From an uncultured Peptostreptococcaceae bacterium (GTDB lineage: Bacteria > Bacillota > Clostridia > Peptostreptococcales > Peptostreptococcaceae), in NCBI GenBank assembly GCA_944383455.1, contig CALWPP010000005.1:1-64000 (forward strand): 64,000 bases of DNA. Direction: 5' to 3'. Shown here in pieces: positions 9,541-19,602 of the stretch. The notes beneath the pieces were generated by a model. The model had not been told where the DNA came from, did not search any database, and was given only the letters and a program-made list of their open reading frames with translations. The position numbers were made by a program, and so were the translations under genes. Each line of letters opens with the position of its first letter. Position 1 is the first letter of the stretch.

Positions 9541-9930
9541 ATGGAAAAAATAACTGTTGAACAAATAGATGCTGTAAGAAAAAGAGCAAATGTTGGATAC
9601 AAAGAAGCTAAGGAAGTTTTAGAAAGATTTGATGGAGATATAGTTTCAGCACTTTTGTATTTAGAAGAAGAAGACAAGACTGTCTCTGACTTTAAGAAAG
9701 AAACTGATAAATATTATAGAAAAGGTAAAAGTCTTGTAAAAAAATTAAATACAACAAGACTTAAAATTAGAAAAAATGAAAGAATAGCACTTGATATAAG
9801 TTCAATGCTTGCACTTATAATAACTTTTTTAGCACCACATATTACTTTACTATCTCTTGTTTTATCATTCTTTTATGGATATAAAATTAAGTTTGAAAAT
9901 GAACTTGAGTTTGATTTAACTAAAAAGTAA
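9541..9930 (+). CDS. UBA-like/DUF4342 small membrane protein
   Basis: A 129-residue protein. Residues 1-45 form a UBA/TS-N-like three-helix motif (ITVEQIDAVRKRANVGYKEA, then LERFDGDIVSALLYLEE) of the kind found in NAC, EF-Ts and DUF4342 proteins. A basic segment is followed by one hydrophobic stretch (about 85-115), suggesting membrane attachment with the UBA-like head in the cytoplasm. Ribosome site GGAGGG precedes the ATG. Its function is not known; a role in nascent-chain or ribosome contact is only suggested by the fold. It stands alone between two terminators. Confidence 0.75.
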   Translation: MEKITVEQIDAVRKRANVGYKEAKEVLERFDGDIVSALLYLEEEDKTVSDFKKETDKYYRKGKSLVKKLNTTRLKIRKNERIALDISSMLALIITFLAPHITLLSLVLSFFYGYKIKFENELEFDLTKK

Positions 9931-9933
9931 AGT

Positions 9934-9966
9934 AAAAAATACTTGCCAAATTGCAAGTATTTTTTA
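9934..9966 (+). terminator. Terminator of the UBA-like gene
   Basis: Stem AAAAATACTTGC / GCAAGTATTTTT with loop CAAATT and T run. Confidence 0.9.
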
Positions 9967-10237
9967 TTTTGTAAGGATTTACTTATATTTTTATATTTAT
10001 ACCCTATTGTGCTAGTTTATCCATTAAAAATACTACATATAACTTTTTAATTTTTGAAATTATGATTTTCAAACACTAGTTTTTTCAATATACCAAACTT
10101 AACTATCCCAATGCATATTTTTAATTATGTATATAATTTAACTCAACAGAATTGTTTTAAATAAAAGTATTGTTTATAAATATCCGTATAATATTAATTA
10201 TATATATTTAGGATAAAATATTTTTAAGGAGAAATTT
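9967..10237 (+). promoter_or_regulatory. AT-rich intergenic region with a dispersed repeat and the two-component operon promoter
   Basis: No gene is visible. Bases 10004-10017 (CTATTGTGCTAGTT) and 10023-10035 (ATTAAAAATACTA) recur near 28.8 kb and mark a degenerate dispersed repeat. A TATAAT at 10187-10192 lies 46 nt before the response-regulator start with no clear -35 box, so this is a tentative promoter. AAGGAG sits 8 nt before the ATG. Confidence 0.4.
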
Positions 10238-10921
10238 ATGAGAAATGTTTTAATAATCGAAGATGAAAATAAGATTGCAAGGTTTATAGAGCTTGAATTA
10301 AGGCATGAAGGATATAATGTTGATATAGTATCAGATGGAAGAGAAGGTCTTAATAAAGCTTTATCAAATGATTATGACATTATAGTTCTTGATGTAATGC
10401 TACCCTCGCTTAATGGTATGGAAGTTTTAAGAAGAATAAGAGCTGTAAGTGATGTTTCTGTTATTATGCTTTCTGCAAAAGGTGATATAACTGATAAAGT
10501 TATGGGGCTTGATATAGGTGCTGATGATTATATGGCAAAACCTTTTGCAATAGAGGAACTTCTTGCAAGAATTAGAGTTTGCCTAAAAAGAAAGAGTGGA
10601 CTTGCATCAAAAGTTAAAGAAGAATTAAAGGTTGGAAAGCTTGTTGTTAATGAAAAAAAGCATAAAGTAACTTATGATAATTATGAGATTGAATTAACTA
10701 AAAAAGAGTTTGATTTATTAAAATATTTAATTGAAAATAAGGGAGTAGTAGTTACAAGAGATAACGTTTTAGAAAAGATTTGGGGATATGACTATATAGG
10801 TGATACTAATGTTGTTGATGTTTATGTGAGATATTTAAGAAATAAAATAGATAATAGATTCGATGTGAAAATTATAAATACTGTTAGAGGGGTAGGGTAT
10901 CAGATAAAAGACGATGAATAG
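10238..10921 (+). CDS. OmpR-family response regulator
   Basis: A 227-residue two-component DNA-binding regulator. The receiver domain (1-115) has the acidic pair in IEDEN, the phospho-acceptor Asp52 in VLDVMLP and Lys near 101 in MAKPF. A winged-helix Trans_reg_C domain (about 130-225) follows, with ELTKKEFDLLKYL and the recognition region GDTNVVDVYVRYLRNKI. The stop overlaps the start of the histidine kinase by 8 nt, so the pair is translationally coupled. The regulon cannot be read from this locus; closest relatives are ArlR, CssR and PhoP types. It could be the regulator of the Pho boxes at 30 and 34.8 kb, but nothing here proves that. Confidence 0.93.
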   Translation: MRNVLIIEDENKIARFIELELRHEGYNVDIVSDGREGLNKALSNDYDIIVLDVMLPSLNGMEVLRRIRAVSDVSVIMLSAKGDITDKVMGLDIGADDYMAKPFAIEELLARIRVCLKRKSGLASKVKEELKVGKLVVNEKKHKVTYDNYEIELTKKEFDLLKYLIENKGVVVTRDNVLEKIWGYDYIGDTNVVDVYVRYLRNKIDNRFDVKIINTVRGVGYQIKDDE

Positions 10922-12038
10922 TAAAGAAAAGCTAATCGAAAATCTAAAATCTTACAAAGACAAAATAATTAAAGATACAAAAGATTTTATTGATAATAAT
11001 ATAAGGTTTTCAATAAAATCAAAACTTACCCTTAGTTATTTATTTATGTTTACAATAATTTCTATTATTTTTGTATATTTACTAATATTTTTATTCTTAA
11101 AAACTAACACAATAAATTCATATGAATCATTTTTCTATATGCTAATGTTTATTTTGATATTTAAGGGATTTGAGGTATTTATAAATACTATACTTATTTA
11201 CAAAATATCAAAAAGGGCTTTAAAGCCTGTTGATAATATGATTAATGAAGTTAATGAAATTTCAATAAACAACTTAGAAAAAAGGCTAGATGTTTCTGGA
11301 ACTAACAATGAATTTAAAGACTTAGCAAAAACTTTTAATCAAATGCTTGATGATATTAATATATCTGTACAAAATCAAAAAAGATTTGTATCTGATGCAT
11401 CACACGAACTTAGAACTCCAATATCTGTAATTCAAGGTTATGTAAATTTGCTTGATAGGTGGGGAAAAGATGATAAAGAAGTTTTAGATGAGGGAATTCA
11501 AGCTATAAAAGATGAGTCTGAAAGTATGAAAAGATTAATAGAAAGTCTTTTATTTTTAGCTCGTGGAGAGAATAATAAAAATATAGTACAAAAAGAAAAT
11601 TTTAATCTAAAATATTTAATAGATGAAATAGTAAAAGAAAGTAGTATGATAGATAAAAATCATACTATAAAGACTGATAAAAATGAAGATTTAAAAATTT
11701 TTGGTGATAAAAATTTAATAAAGGAAGCTATAAGAATTTTTGTTGACAATAGCATTAAATATACTGACGGTGGTGGAACTATAAAAATAAATTCCTATAC
11801 TGGAGAGAGTAATGTATATATAGTTATTGAAGATAATGGTATTGGTATTTCTAAAGAAGATTTAGAAAAGATATTTGACAGATTCTATAGAGTGGATAAG
11901 TCAAGAAGTAGAGAAAGTGGTGGATTTGGTCTTGGATTGTCTATTGCGAAATATATAATAGATACACACGATGGAGAAATAAAAATTTACTCTAAATTAA
12001 ATGAAGGTACGATAGTATCTATAATGTTACCAATTTAA
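10914..12038 (+). CDS. Sensor histidine kinase (HAMP, HisKA, HATPase)
   Basis: A 374-residue membrane kinase partnering the upstream regulator. Two transmembrane helices (about 40-65 and 75-100) are separated by only about a dozen residues, so there is no real extracellular sensor domain; this suggests sensing within or at the membrane. HAMP (about 100-155), HisKA with phospho-acceptor His164 in SDASHELRTP, and HATPase with N box DNSIKYT, G1 IEDNGIGIS and G2 GGFGLGLSIAK follow. All catalytic motifs are intact. The ATG at 10914 lies inside the 3-prime end of the regulator gene. The signal is unknown. Confidence 0.92.
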   Translation: MNSKEKLIENLKSYKDKIIKDTKDFIDNNIRFSIKSKLTLSYLFMFTIISIIFVYLLIFLFLKTNTINSYESFFYMLMFILIFKGFEVFINTILIYKISKRALKPVDNMINEVNEISINNLEKRLDVSGTNNEFKDLAKTFNQMLDDINISVQNQKRFVSDASHELRTPISVIQGYVNLLDRWGKDDKEVLDEGIQAIKDESESMKRLIESLLFLARGENNKNIVQKENFNLKYLIDEIVKESSMIDKNHTIKTDKNEDLKIFGDKNLIKEAIRIFVDNSIKYTDGGGTIKINSYTGESNVYIVIEDNGIGISKEDLEKIFDRFYRVDKSRSRESGGFGLGLSIAKYIIDTHDGEIKIYSKLNEGTIVSIMLPI

Positions 12039-12084
12039 AAAATTATAAATAAAAATAAATTATATGGTTATAATACTATTAAAT

Positions 12085-12126
12085 AAATGTATCTCACACC
12101 TCAGTAAAGCAAAATAGTGATACATT
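12085..12126 (+). terminator. Candidate first terminator after the two-component operon
   Basis: AAATGTATC / GATACATTT can pair across a 23-nt loop and is followed by a T run. The loop is long, so it is weaker than the hairpin that follows it. Confidence 0.5.
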
Positions 12127-12140
12127 TTTTATATATATCA

Positions 12141-12171
12141 AAAGTCCTTCTATACATATAGGAGGACTTTT
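12141..12171 (+). terminator. Second terminator before ligA
   Basis: Stem AAAGTCCTTCTATA / TATAGGAGGACTTT (with G-T pairs) and a short T tail. Confidence 0.75.
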
Positions 12172-12201
12172 ACTTATTTAAAATAAAATTAAAAATGATA
12201 A

Positions 12202-14235
<2,034 letters not shown>

Positions 14236-14301
14236 TTTATATAGTAAATTAAAACTAAAAGTGATAAGATTATTATACAATAATTATTAAGAGGTATTAT
14301 A

Positions 14302-15651
14302 ATGACTAGAATTGATAATAGAAATTTCGATGAAATCAGAAATATAAAAATAACTAGAAACTACACAAAATATGCTGAAGGTTCTGTGCTTATTGAGATG
14401 GGAGAAACTAAAGTTATATGTACGGCATCTGTTGAAGAAAAAGTTCCTCCATTTTTAAGAAACACTGGTACTGGTTGGATAAATGCAGAGTATTCTATGC
14501 TTCCAAGATCAACTCACGAAAGAAAAATAAGAGAGTCATCAAGAGGTAAAGTTGAGGGTAGAACTCAAGAAATACAAAGATTAATAGGAAGGGCTATAAG
14601 AAGTGTTGTTGATTTAGATAAAATTGGTGAAAGAACTATTTGGATAGATTGTGATGTTATTCAAGCAGATGGTGGAACTAGAACGGCATCAATTACAGGG
14701 GCTTATGTTGCAGTTGTTGATGCACTTTATAAATTATATTCATCAAAAAAAATAAAAACAATGCCTGTAAATAGATTTGTTTCAGCGATAAGTGTCGGAA
14801 TAGTTGAGGGTAATCATTTACTTGACCTTTGTTATGACGAAGACTCGAAAGCTCAAGTTGATATGAATATAATAATGACTAATGAAGGTGAATTTATTGA
14901 AGTTCAAGGAACTGGAGAAGAAAATCCATTTTCAAGAGAAGATTTAAATAAATTATTAGAACTTGGAGAAAAAGGAAATAAACTTCTTATAGAAGCACAA
15001 AAAGAAGCTTTAGGGCCTATAACTTATGAAATAGTAAGTATTGATTATGGAAATGATATTGTAATAGCAACTAATAATAAGCATAAATTAGAAGAAATAG
15101 GGGATATTTTAAAAGATTTAGATTATAATATAAAATCTCTAAAAGATGTTAATTTAGATGGTATAGAAATTGTTGAAGATGGAAAAACATTTGAGCACAA
15201 CGCACTAATAAAAGCTAGAACTATTTCTAAAAAAACTAATTTAATATCAATAGCAGATGATTCTGGTCTTGAAGTTAAGGCTATAGGAAATAAGCCTGGA
15301 ATATACTCAGCAAGATATGCAGGGGAAAATGCTACTGATTCTGAAAACAGAAAAAAATTAATAAAATCACTTCAAAATATTCCAATGAGTAAAAGAGATG
15401 CAAGATTTGTATCTTGTGTTGCAGTAGTATTTCCAGATGGAAAAGAGTTTGTAGTTAGAGGGACTTGTGAAGGATTTATTGGACTTGAAGAAAAGGGAGA
15501 TAATGGATTTGGTTATGATTCATTATTTATAGTTAATAACTATAATAAAACATTTGCACAGCTTCCATCATCAATAAAAAATAGCATAAGTCATAGAGCT
15601 AAGGCTTTAGAATTAATGAAAGAAGAGTTAAAAAAGAGAGTGGATAAATGA
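14302..15651 (+). CDS. rph: Fused RNase PH and RdgB/HAM1 nucleotide pyrophosphatase
   Basis: One 449-residue frame encodes two enzymes. Residues 1-245 are RNase PH (phosphorolytic 3-prime trimming of tRNA), with [20 protein letters not shown] and [19 protein letters not shown]. From about residue 251 a complete RdgB/HAM1 domain starts ([14 protein letters not shown]), with [21 protein letters not shown] and SISHRAKAL; it hydrolyses dITP, XTP and ITP to remove them from nucleotide pools. There is no stop or frameshift at the join. Separate genes are usual, but adjacent or fused rph-rdgB is known in some Clostridia and Fusobacteria. Its stop overlaps the next start (ATGA). Confidence 0.93.
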   Translation: MTRIDNRNFDEIRNIKITRNYTKYAEGSVLIEMGETKVICTASVEEKVPPFLRNTGTGWINAEYSMLPRSTHERKIRESSRGKVEGRTQEIQRLIGRAIRSVVDLDKIGERTIWIDCDVIQADGGTRTASITGAYVAVVDALYKLYSSKKIKTMPVNRFVSAISVGIVEGNHLLDLCYDEDSKAQVDMNIIMTNEGEFIEVQGTGEENPFSREDLNKLLELGEKGNKLLIEAQKEALGPITYEIVSIDYGNDIVIATNNKHKLEEIGDILKDLDYNIKSLKDVNLDGIEIVEDGKTFEHNALIKARTISKKTNLISIADDSGLEVKAIGNKPGIYSARYAGENATDSENRKKLIKSLQNIPMSKRDARFVSCVAVVFPDGKEFVVRGTCEGFIGLEEKGDNGFGYDSLFIVNNYNKTFAQLPSSIKNSISHRAKALELMKEELKKRVDK

Positions 15652-16118
15652 AAATAGGAGTAGTTAGTGATACTCATCAAATTACAAAAAATATAGATAA
15701 AATCATTCAAAATCTTAAAACTTGTGATTTAATAATTCATGCGGGAGATAATTTTGTTGATTCAAAATACATTCATTCTATGACTAACGTAGGAGTTATG
15801 GCAGTTAAGGGAAATTGTGATTTTTGTGATGTAGAAGATGAGATTTTATTTGAAGTAGAAGGAAAAAATATATTTTTATGTCATGGTGATAAATATGATG
15901 TAAAATATGATATAATAAATTTAAAAGAAAAGGCAAAAAAAGTTAATGCTGATATAGTTATATTTGGACATACCCATGTTCCATTTCACAAAGAAATTGA
16001 TGATATAGTTTTTTTAAATCCCGGAAGTTTATCTTTTCCAAGAGAAGTAAGTTATAAAAGTTTTGTTATTATAGATATTTGTGAAAATGATATAAATGTT
16101 GAGTTTATAAGGATTTAA
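15648..16118 (+). CDS. YfcE/MJ0936-type metallophosphoesterase
   Basis: A 156-residue calcineurin-like phosphodiesterase of the YfcE family. Metal-binding motifs are visible in order: [22 protein letters not shown] and GHTHVP, followed by NPGSLSFPR. Such enzymes cleave phosphodiesters such as bis-pNPP in vitro; the physiological substrate is not known. The start overlaps the rph-rdgB stop by 4 nt, so translation is coupled. The order rph-rdgB-yfcE-tig is a conserved neighbourhood in Peptostreptococcaceae. Confidence 0.88.
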   Translation: MKIGVVSDTHQITKNIDKIIQNLKTCDLIIHAGDNFVDSKYIHSMTNVGVMAVKGNCDFCDVEDEILFEVEGKNIFLCHGDKYDVKYDIINLKEKAKKVNADIVIFGHTHVPFHKEIDDIVFLNPGSLSFPREVSYKSFVIIDICENDINVEFIRI

Positions 16119-16119
16119 G

Positions 16120-16149
16120 TTGTAAAATAAAAATATTATATGATATAAT
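16120..16149 (+). promoter_or_regulatory. Sigma-A promoter of tig-clpP-clpX
   Basis: TTGTAA (16120-16125), an 18-nt spacer and TATAAT (16144-16149), about 50 nt before the tig start. No CtsR or CIRCE operator is seen. Confidence 0.6.
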
Positions 16150-16200
16150 TATAAAGTTAAGTTGTATAAAAATTACATAATAAAAGGAGGAAACTTATTA

Positions 16201-17484
16201 ATGAAGACTGAATTATTAAAAAAAGAAGGTACTAAAGTATCTTTTAAAATGACTATAGAAAATGATAAGTTTGAAGAAGCAGTTAAAAAAGCATATAACA
16301 AGACTAAATCAAAATATAATATACCAGGGTTTAGAAAAGGTAAAGCTCCACAAAAGATAATAGAAGCTAATTATGGAAAAGGGGTATTCTATAATGATGC
16401 AATAGATATGCTATTTCCGGAAGTTTATCCAAAAGCAATAGATGAATTAAAATTAGAAGTTGTTGATAGACCTTCAATAGGAATAGAAGAAATAAGCAAA
16501 GAAAATGGTGTTGTAATATCTGTTGAAGTTGATGTTATGCCAGAGTTTGAAGTTAAAGATTATAAAGGTGTAGAAGTTAAGAAAGAAGAAACACTTATAA
16601 GTGAAGAAGAAGTTGAGCTTGAGTTAAAAGAAAGAGCTGATAGAAATGCAAGACTTTTAAGTGTTGAAGGTAAAGAAATAGAAAGTGGAGATACTGCTGT
16701 TATAGACTATGAGGGGTTTGATAATGGCGTAGCTTTTAATGGTGGTAAAGGAGAAAACTATTCTTTAGTAATAGGTTCTAATACTTTTATACCAGGATTT
16801 GAAGATCAATTAATAGGTAAAAAATCAGGGGATGAAGTTGATGTAAATGTTACTTTCCCAACTGAGTATCATGCAAAAGAATTAGCAGGAAAGCCTGTAG
16901 TATTTAAGGTAAAAGTAAATGACGTTAAGGTTAAAGAAGTTCCAACTTTAGATGATGAATTTGCAAAAGATACTAGTGAATTTGATACATTAGCTGAACT
17001 AAAAGAAGATATAAAAACAAATCTTCAAAAAAGAGCAGATGAAAACTCTAAAAATAAGATGAAAAATGACATAATAGAGAAGGTTTGTGAAAATACTGAA
17101 ATAGAAATACCAAATGGTATGATAGAAAACCAAGTAGATAATTTAATAATGCAACTTAACTATCAATTACAATATCAAGGAATGAATTTAGATACATTAC
17201 TAAAAATGACAGGAAGAAATATAGCAGATTTAAGAGAAGAAAGAAGAGAAGATGCTAAAAAGCAAGTTAAAGCTGAACTTGTTTTAAATAAGATAGCTAC
17301 TCTTGAAAATATAGAAGTTTCTGAAGAAGAAGTTGATAAAGAAATTGAAAAAATGGCTTCAATTTATAATATGGAAGCTGAGAAATTAAAATCAACTATG
17401 GGACCAGAAATAAATAATTTAAAAGAAGATATGAAGCTAAGAAAAGTAGTAGATTTCTTACTTGAAAATGCAGTAATAGCTTAA
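16201..17484 (+). CDS. tig: Trigger factor
   Basis: A 427-residue ribosome-bound chaperone and prolyl isomerase. The N-terminal ribosome-binding domain has the signature GFRKGKAP (near residue 43). The FKBP-type PPIase domain (about 150-245) has DTAVIDYEGF and GFEDQLIGKK, followed by the helical C-terminal chaperone arms. The ATG at 16201 follows AAAGGAGG and is chosen over an upstream in-frame start at 16162 that lacks a ribosome site. It heads the tig-clpP-clpX cluster and so couples folding of new chains to proteolysis. Confidence 0.96.
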   Translation: MKTELLKKEGTKVSFKMTIENDKFEEAVKKAYNKTKSKYNIPGFRKGKAPQKIIEANYGKGVFYNDAIDMLFPEVYPKAIDELKLEVVDRPSIGIEEISKENGVVISVEVDVMPEFEVKDYKGVEVKKEETLISEEEVELELKERADRNARLLSVEGKEIESGDTAVIDYEGFDNGVAFNGGKGENYSLVIGSNTFIPGFEDQLIGKKSGDEVDVNVTFPTEYHAKELAGKPVVFKVKVNDVKVKEVPTLDDEFAKDTSEFDTLAELKEDIKTNLQKRADENSKNKMKNDIIEKVCENTEIEIPNGMIENQVDNLIMQLNYQLQYQGMNLDTLLKMTGRNIADLREERREDAKKQVKAELVLNKIATLENIEVSEEEVDKEIEKMASIYNMEAEKLKSTMGPEINNLKEDMKLRKVVDFLLENAVIA

Positions 17485-17488
17485 TTAA

Positions 17489-17517
17489 TTTACAGTAGCC
17501 GTTTAGGCTACTGTAAA
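17489..17517 (+). other. Perfect 12-bp hairpin between tig and clpP without a T run
   Basis: TTTACAGTAGCC (17489-17500) and GGCTACTGTAAA (17506-17517) pair perfectly around the 5-nt loop GTTTA. No T run follows, so it is not a standard terminator. It may stabilise the tig mRNA 3-prime end, mark an RNase processing site, or act as a partial attenuator that sets clpP below tig. Confidence 0.7.
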
Positions 17518-17573
17518 TGTATATAGGAAAAATAAAAAAATTGTATAAATTTGATGAAAAGGGGGCTTTACCT

Positions 17574-18158
17574 ATGGCATTAGTACCTGTAGTTGTTGAA
17601 CAAACAGGAAGAGGCGAAAGGTCTTATGATATATACTCTAGATTATTAAAAGATAGAATAATATTTTTATGTGATGAAGTAAATGATGTAACTGCTGGAC
17701 TTGTTGTAGCTCAATTATTATTTTTAGAATCAGAAGATCCGGATAAAGATATTCATTTATATATAAATTCACCAGGAGGAAGTATAACTGCTGGTATGGC
17801 AATATATGATACTATGCAATATATAAAGCCTGATGTATCAACTACTTGTATAGGAATGGCAGCATCAATGGGTGCATTTTTATTAGCATCAGGTGCAAAA
17901 GGAAAAAGATTTGCTCTTCCAAATAGTGAAATAATGATACATCAACCATTAGGAGGAACTAGAGGTCAGGCGACTGATATAGAAATTCATGCAAAGAGAA
18001 TACTAAAAATGAAAGAAAATTTAAATAAAATATTATCAGAAAGAACAGGTCAACCACTTGAAAAAATTCAAAAAGATACTGAGCGTGATAATTTTATGGA
18101 AGCTATCGAAGCTAAAGAGTATGGTTTGATAGATGAAGTAGTAACTAAAAGACCTTAG
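17574..18158 (+). CDS. clpP: ATP-dependent Clp protease proteolytic subunit
   Basis: A 194-residue ClpP serine protease, the standard length. The catalytic triad is visible: Ser98 in GMAASMGA, His123 in MIHQPLGG and Asp172 in TERDNFM. Fourteen subunits form the barrel that works with ClpX, encoded next. The ATG at 17574 is chosen because AAAAGGGGGC lies 8 nt upstream and gives the conserved N-terminus [19 protein letters not shown]; an in-frame ATG at 17517 would add residues not found in the family and overlaps the intergenic hairpin. Confidence 0.96.
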   Translation: MALVPVVVEQTGRGERSYDIYSRLLKDRIIFLCDEVNDVTAGLVVAQLLFLESEDPDKDIHLYINSPGGSITAGMAIYDTMQYIKPDVSTTCIGMAASMGAFLLASGAKGKRFALPNSEIMIHQPLGGTRGQATDIEIHAKRILKMKENLNKILSERTGQPLEKIQKDTERDNFMEAIEAKEYGLIDEVVTKRP

Positions 18159-18175
18159 GGAAAGAGGTGAGTAAT

Positions 18176-19408
18176 TTGTCAGAAAAAAATTTAAAATGCT
18201 CTTTTTGTGGTAAAAGTCAAGAACAAGTTAAAAGATTAATAGCAGGTCCAAATGTTTATATTTGTGATGAATGTGTTGAACTTTGTGATGAAATAATTCA
18301 AGAAGAGATAGATGAAGTTGTAGAAGACACTAACATAACACTTCCAAAACCTATGGAAATGATGGAAGTTTTAAATGATTATGTTATAGGTCAACAAAAA
18401 GCTAAAAAAGCTTTATCTGTTGCAGTCTATAACCATTATAAGAGAATATATAGCCCTAAATCAAAAACTAAAGATGTTGAGATACAAAAAAGTAATGTAT
18501 TACTTCTTGGACCAACAGGTTCTGGAAAAACTTTACTTGCCCAAACTTTAGCAAAGACTTTAAATGTTCCTTTTGCAATAGCTGATGCAACTTCATTAAC
18601 AGAAGCTGGATATGTTGGAGAAGATGTTGAGAATATATTACTTAAATTAATTCAAGCAGCTGATTTTGATATTGAAAAAGCTGAAAAAGGTATAATATAT
18701 ATAGATGAGATAGATAAAATAGCTAGAAAATCTGAAAATCCTTCTATAACAAGAGATGTTAGTGGAGAAGGAGTTCAACAAGCACTTTTAAAAATTCTTG
18801 AAGGTACTGTTGCTAGTGTTCCACCACAAGGAGGAAGAAAACATCCTCATCAAGAGTTAATAAAAATAGATACTACTAATATATTATTTATATTAGGAGG
18901 AGCTTTTGATGGTATTGAAAAAATAATAAAAAAACGTGATGGAGATAAATCTTTAGGATTTGGGGCAAAAATAGAGAGTAAAAAAGATGTAGACTTAGGT
19001 AAAGTGTATGCTAAAGTTTTACCAGAAGATTTATTAAAGTTTGGTATAATACCTGAATTTATAGGTAGATTACCAGTTATTGCAAGTCTTGAATTACTTG
19101 ATGAAGAAGCTTTAGTTAGAATATTAAAAGAGCCTAAAAATTCTTTAGTTAAGCAGTATCAAAAGCTATTAGAACTTGATGATATAGAGTTAGAATTTGA
19201 AGAAGATGCTCTTGTTCAAATAGCTAAAAAAGCTATAGAAAGAAATACTGGAGCTAGAGGTCTTAGAAGTATAGTTGAAGGAATTATGATGGAAACTATG
19301 TATGAAGTTCCTTCAAGAGATGATGTTTCAAAGGCAGTGGTTACAAAAGATTCTGTTGATGGTAAAGAAGAACCACTTTTAATAAAAAAAGAAAATACAA
19401 AAAATTAG
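18176..19408 (+). CDS. clpX: ClpX, ATPase subunit of the ClpXP protease
   Basis: A 410-residue AAA+ unfoldase that feeds ClpP. The N-terminal zinc-binding domain has CSFCGK ... CDECVELC. Walker A is GPTGSGKT and Walker B is [10 protein letters not shown], with sensor and arginine residues in [15 protein letters not shown] and GARGLR. The TTG at 18176 follows AGAGGTG; the in-frame GTG at 18167 belongs to that ribosome site. It lies 17 nt behind clpP in the same operon. Confidence 0.96.
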   Translation: MSEKNLKCSFCGKSQEQVKRLIAGPNVYICDECVELCDEIIQEEIDEVVEDTNITLPKPMEMMEVLNDYVIGQQKAKKALSVAVYNHYKRIYSPKSKTKDVEIQKSNVLLLGPTGSGKTLLAQTLAKTLNVPFAIADATSLTEAGYVGEDVENILLKLIQAADFDIEKAEKGIIYIDEIDKIARKSENPSITRDVSGEGVQQALLKILEGTVASVPPQGGRKHPHQELIKIDTTNILFILGGAFDGIEKIIKKRDGDKSLGFGAKIESKKDVDLGKVYAKVLPEDLLKFGIIPEFIGRLPVIASLELLDEEALVRILKEPKNSLVKQYQKLLELDDIELEFEEDALVQIAKKAIERNTGARGLRSIVEGIMMETMYEVPSRDDVSKAVVTKDSVDGKEEPLLIKKENTKN

Positions 19409-19422
19409 TGCAATTTAAATCA

Positions 19423-19454
19423 AAAAAGCAACCTTAATTTTAAGGGTTGCTTTT
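19423..19454 (+). terminator. Terminator of tig-clpP-clpX
   Basis: Stem AAAAGCAACCTTA / TAAGGGTTGCTTTT with a T-rich end, shortly after clpX. Confidence 0.85.
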
Positions 19455-19532
19455 CGTTTTAAAACGGATGATATAAAATATATTTTTAGTGTATAATAAA
19501 GAATATGCATTACTATAATTTATTAATGATTA

Positions 19533-19561
19533 TTGAAAATTAATTATCGTATATATATAAT
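19533..19561 (+). promoter_or_regulatory. Sigma-A promoter of lon-engB
   Basis: TTGAAA (19533-19538), a 17-nt spacer and TATAAT (19556-19561), 41 nt before the lon start. Confidence 0.7.
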
Positions 19562-19602
19562 ATACTAAGCAATAAAATTTGGCACTTTAAGGAGTGATTT
19601 TA

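Noticed and set aside
10238-12038. Naming the two-component pair PhoP-PhoR because of the Pho boxes further on
   Set aside because: The kinase lacks the PAS and extracellular domains usual for PhoR, and the operon promoter has no Pho boxes; the link is only by co-occurrence.
17517-17573. An N-terminally extended ClpP from the ATG at 17517
   Set aside because: The start overlaps the intergenic hairpin, has no ribosome site and would add 19 residues unknown in ClpP; the ATG at 17574 gives the standard 194-residue protein.
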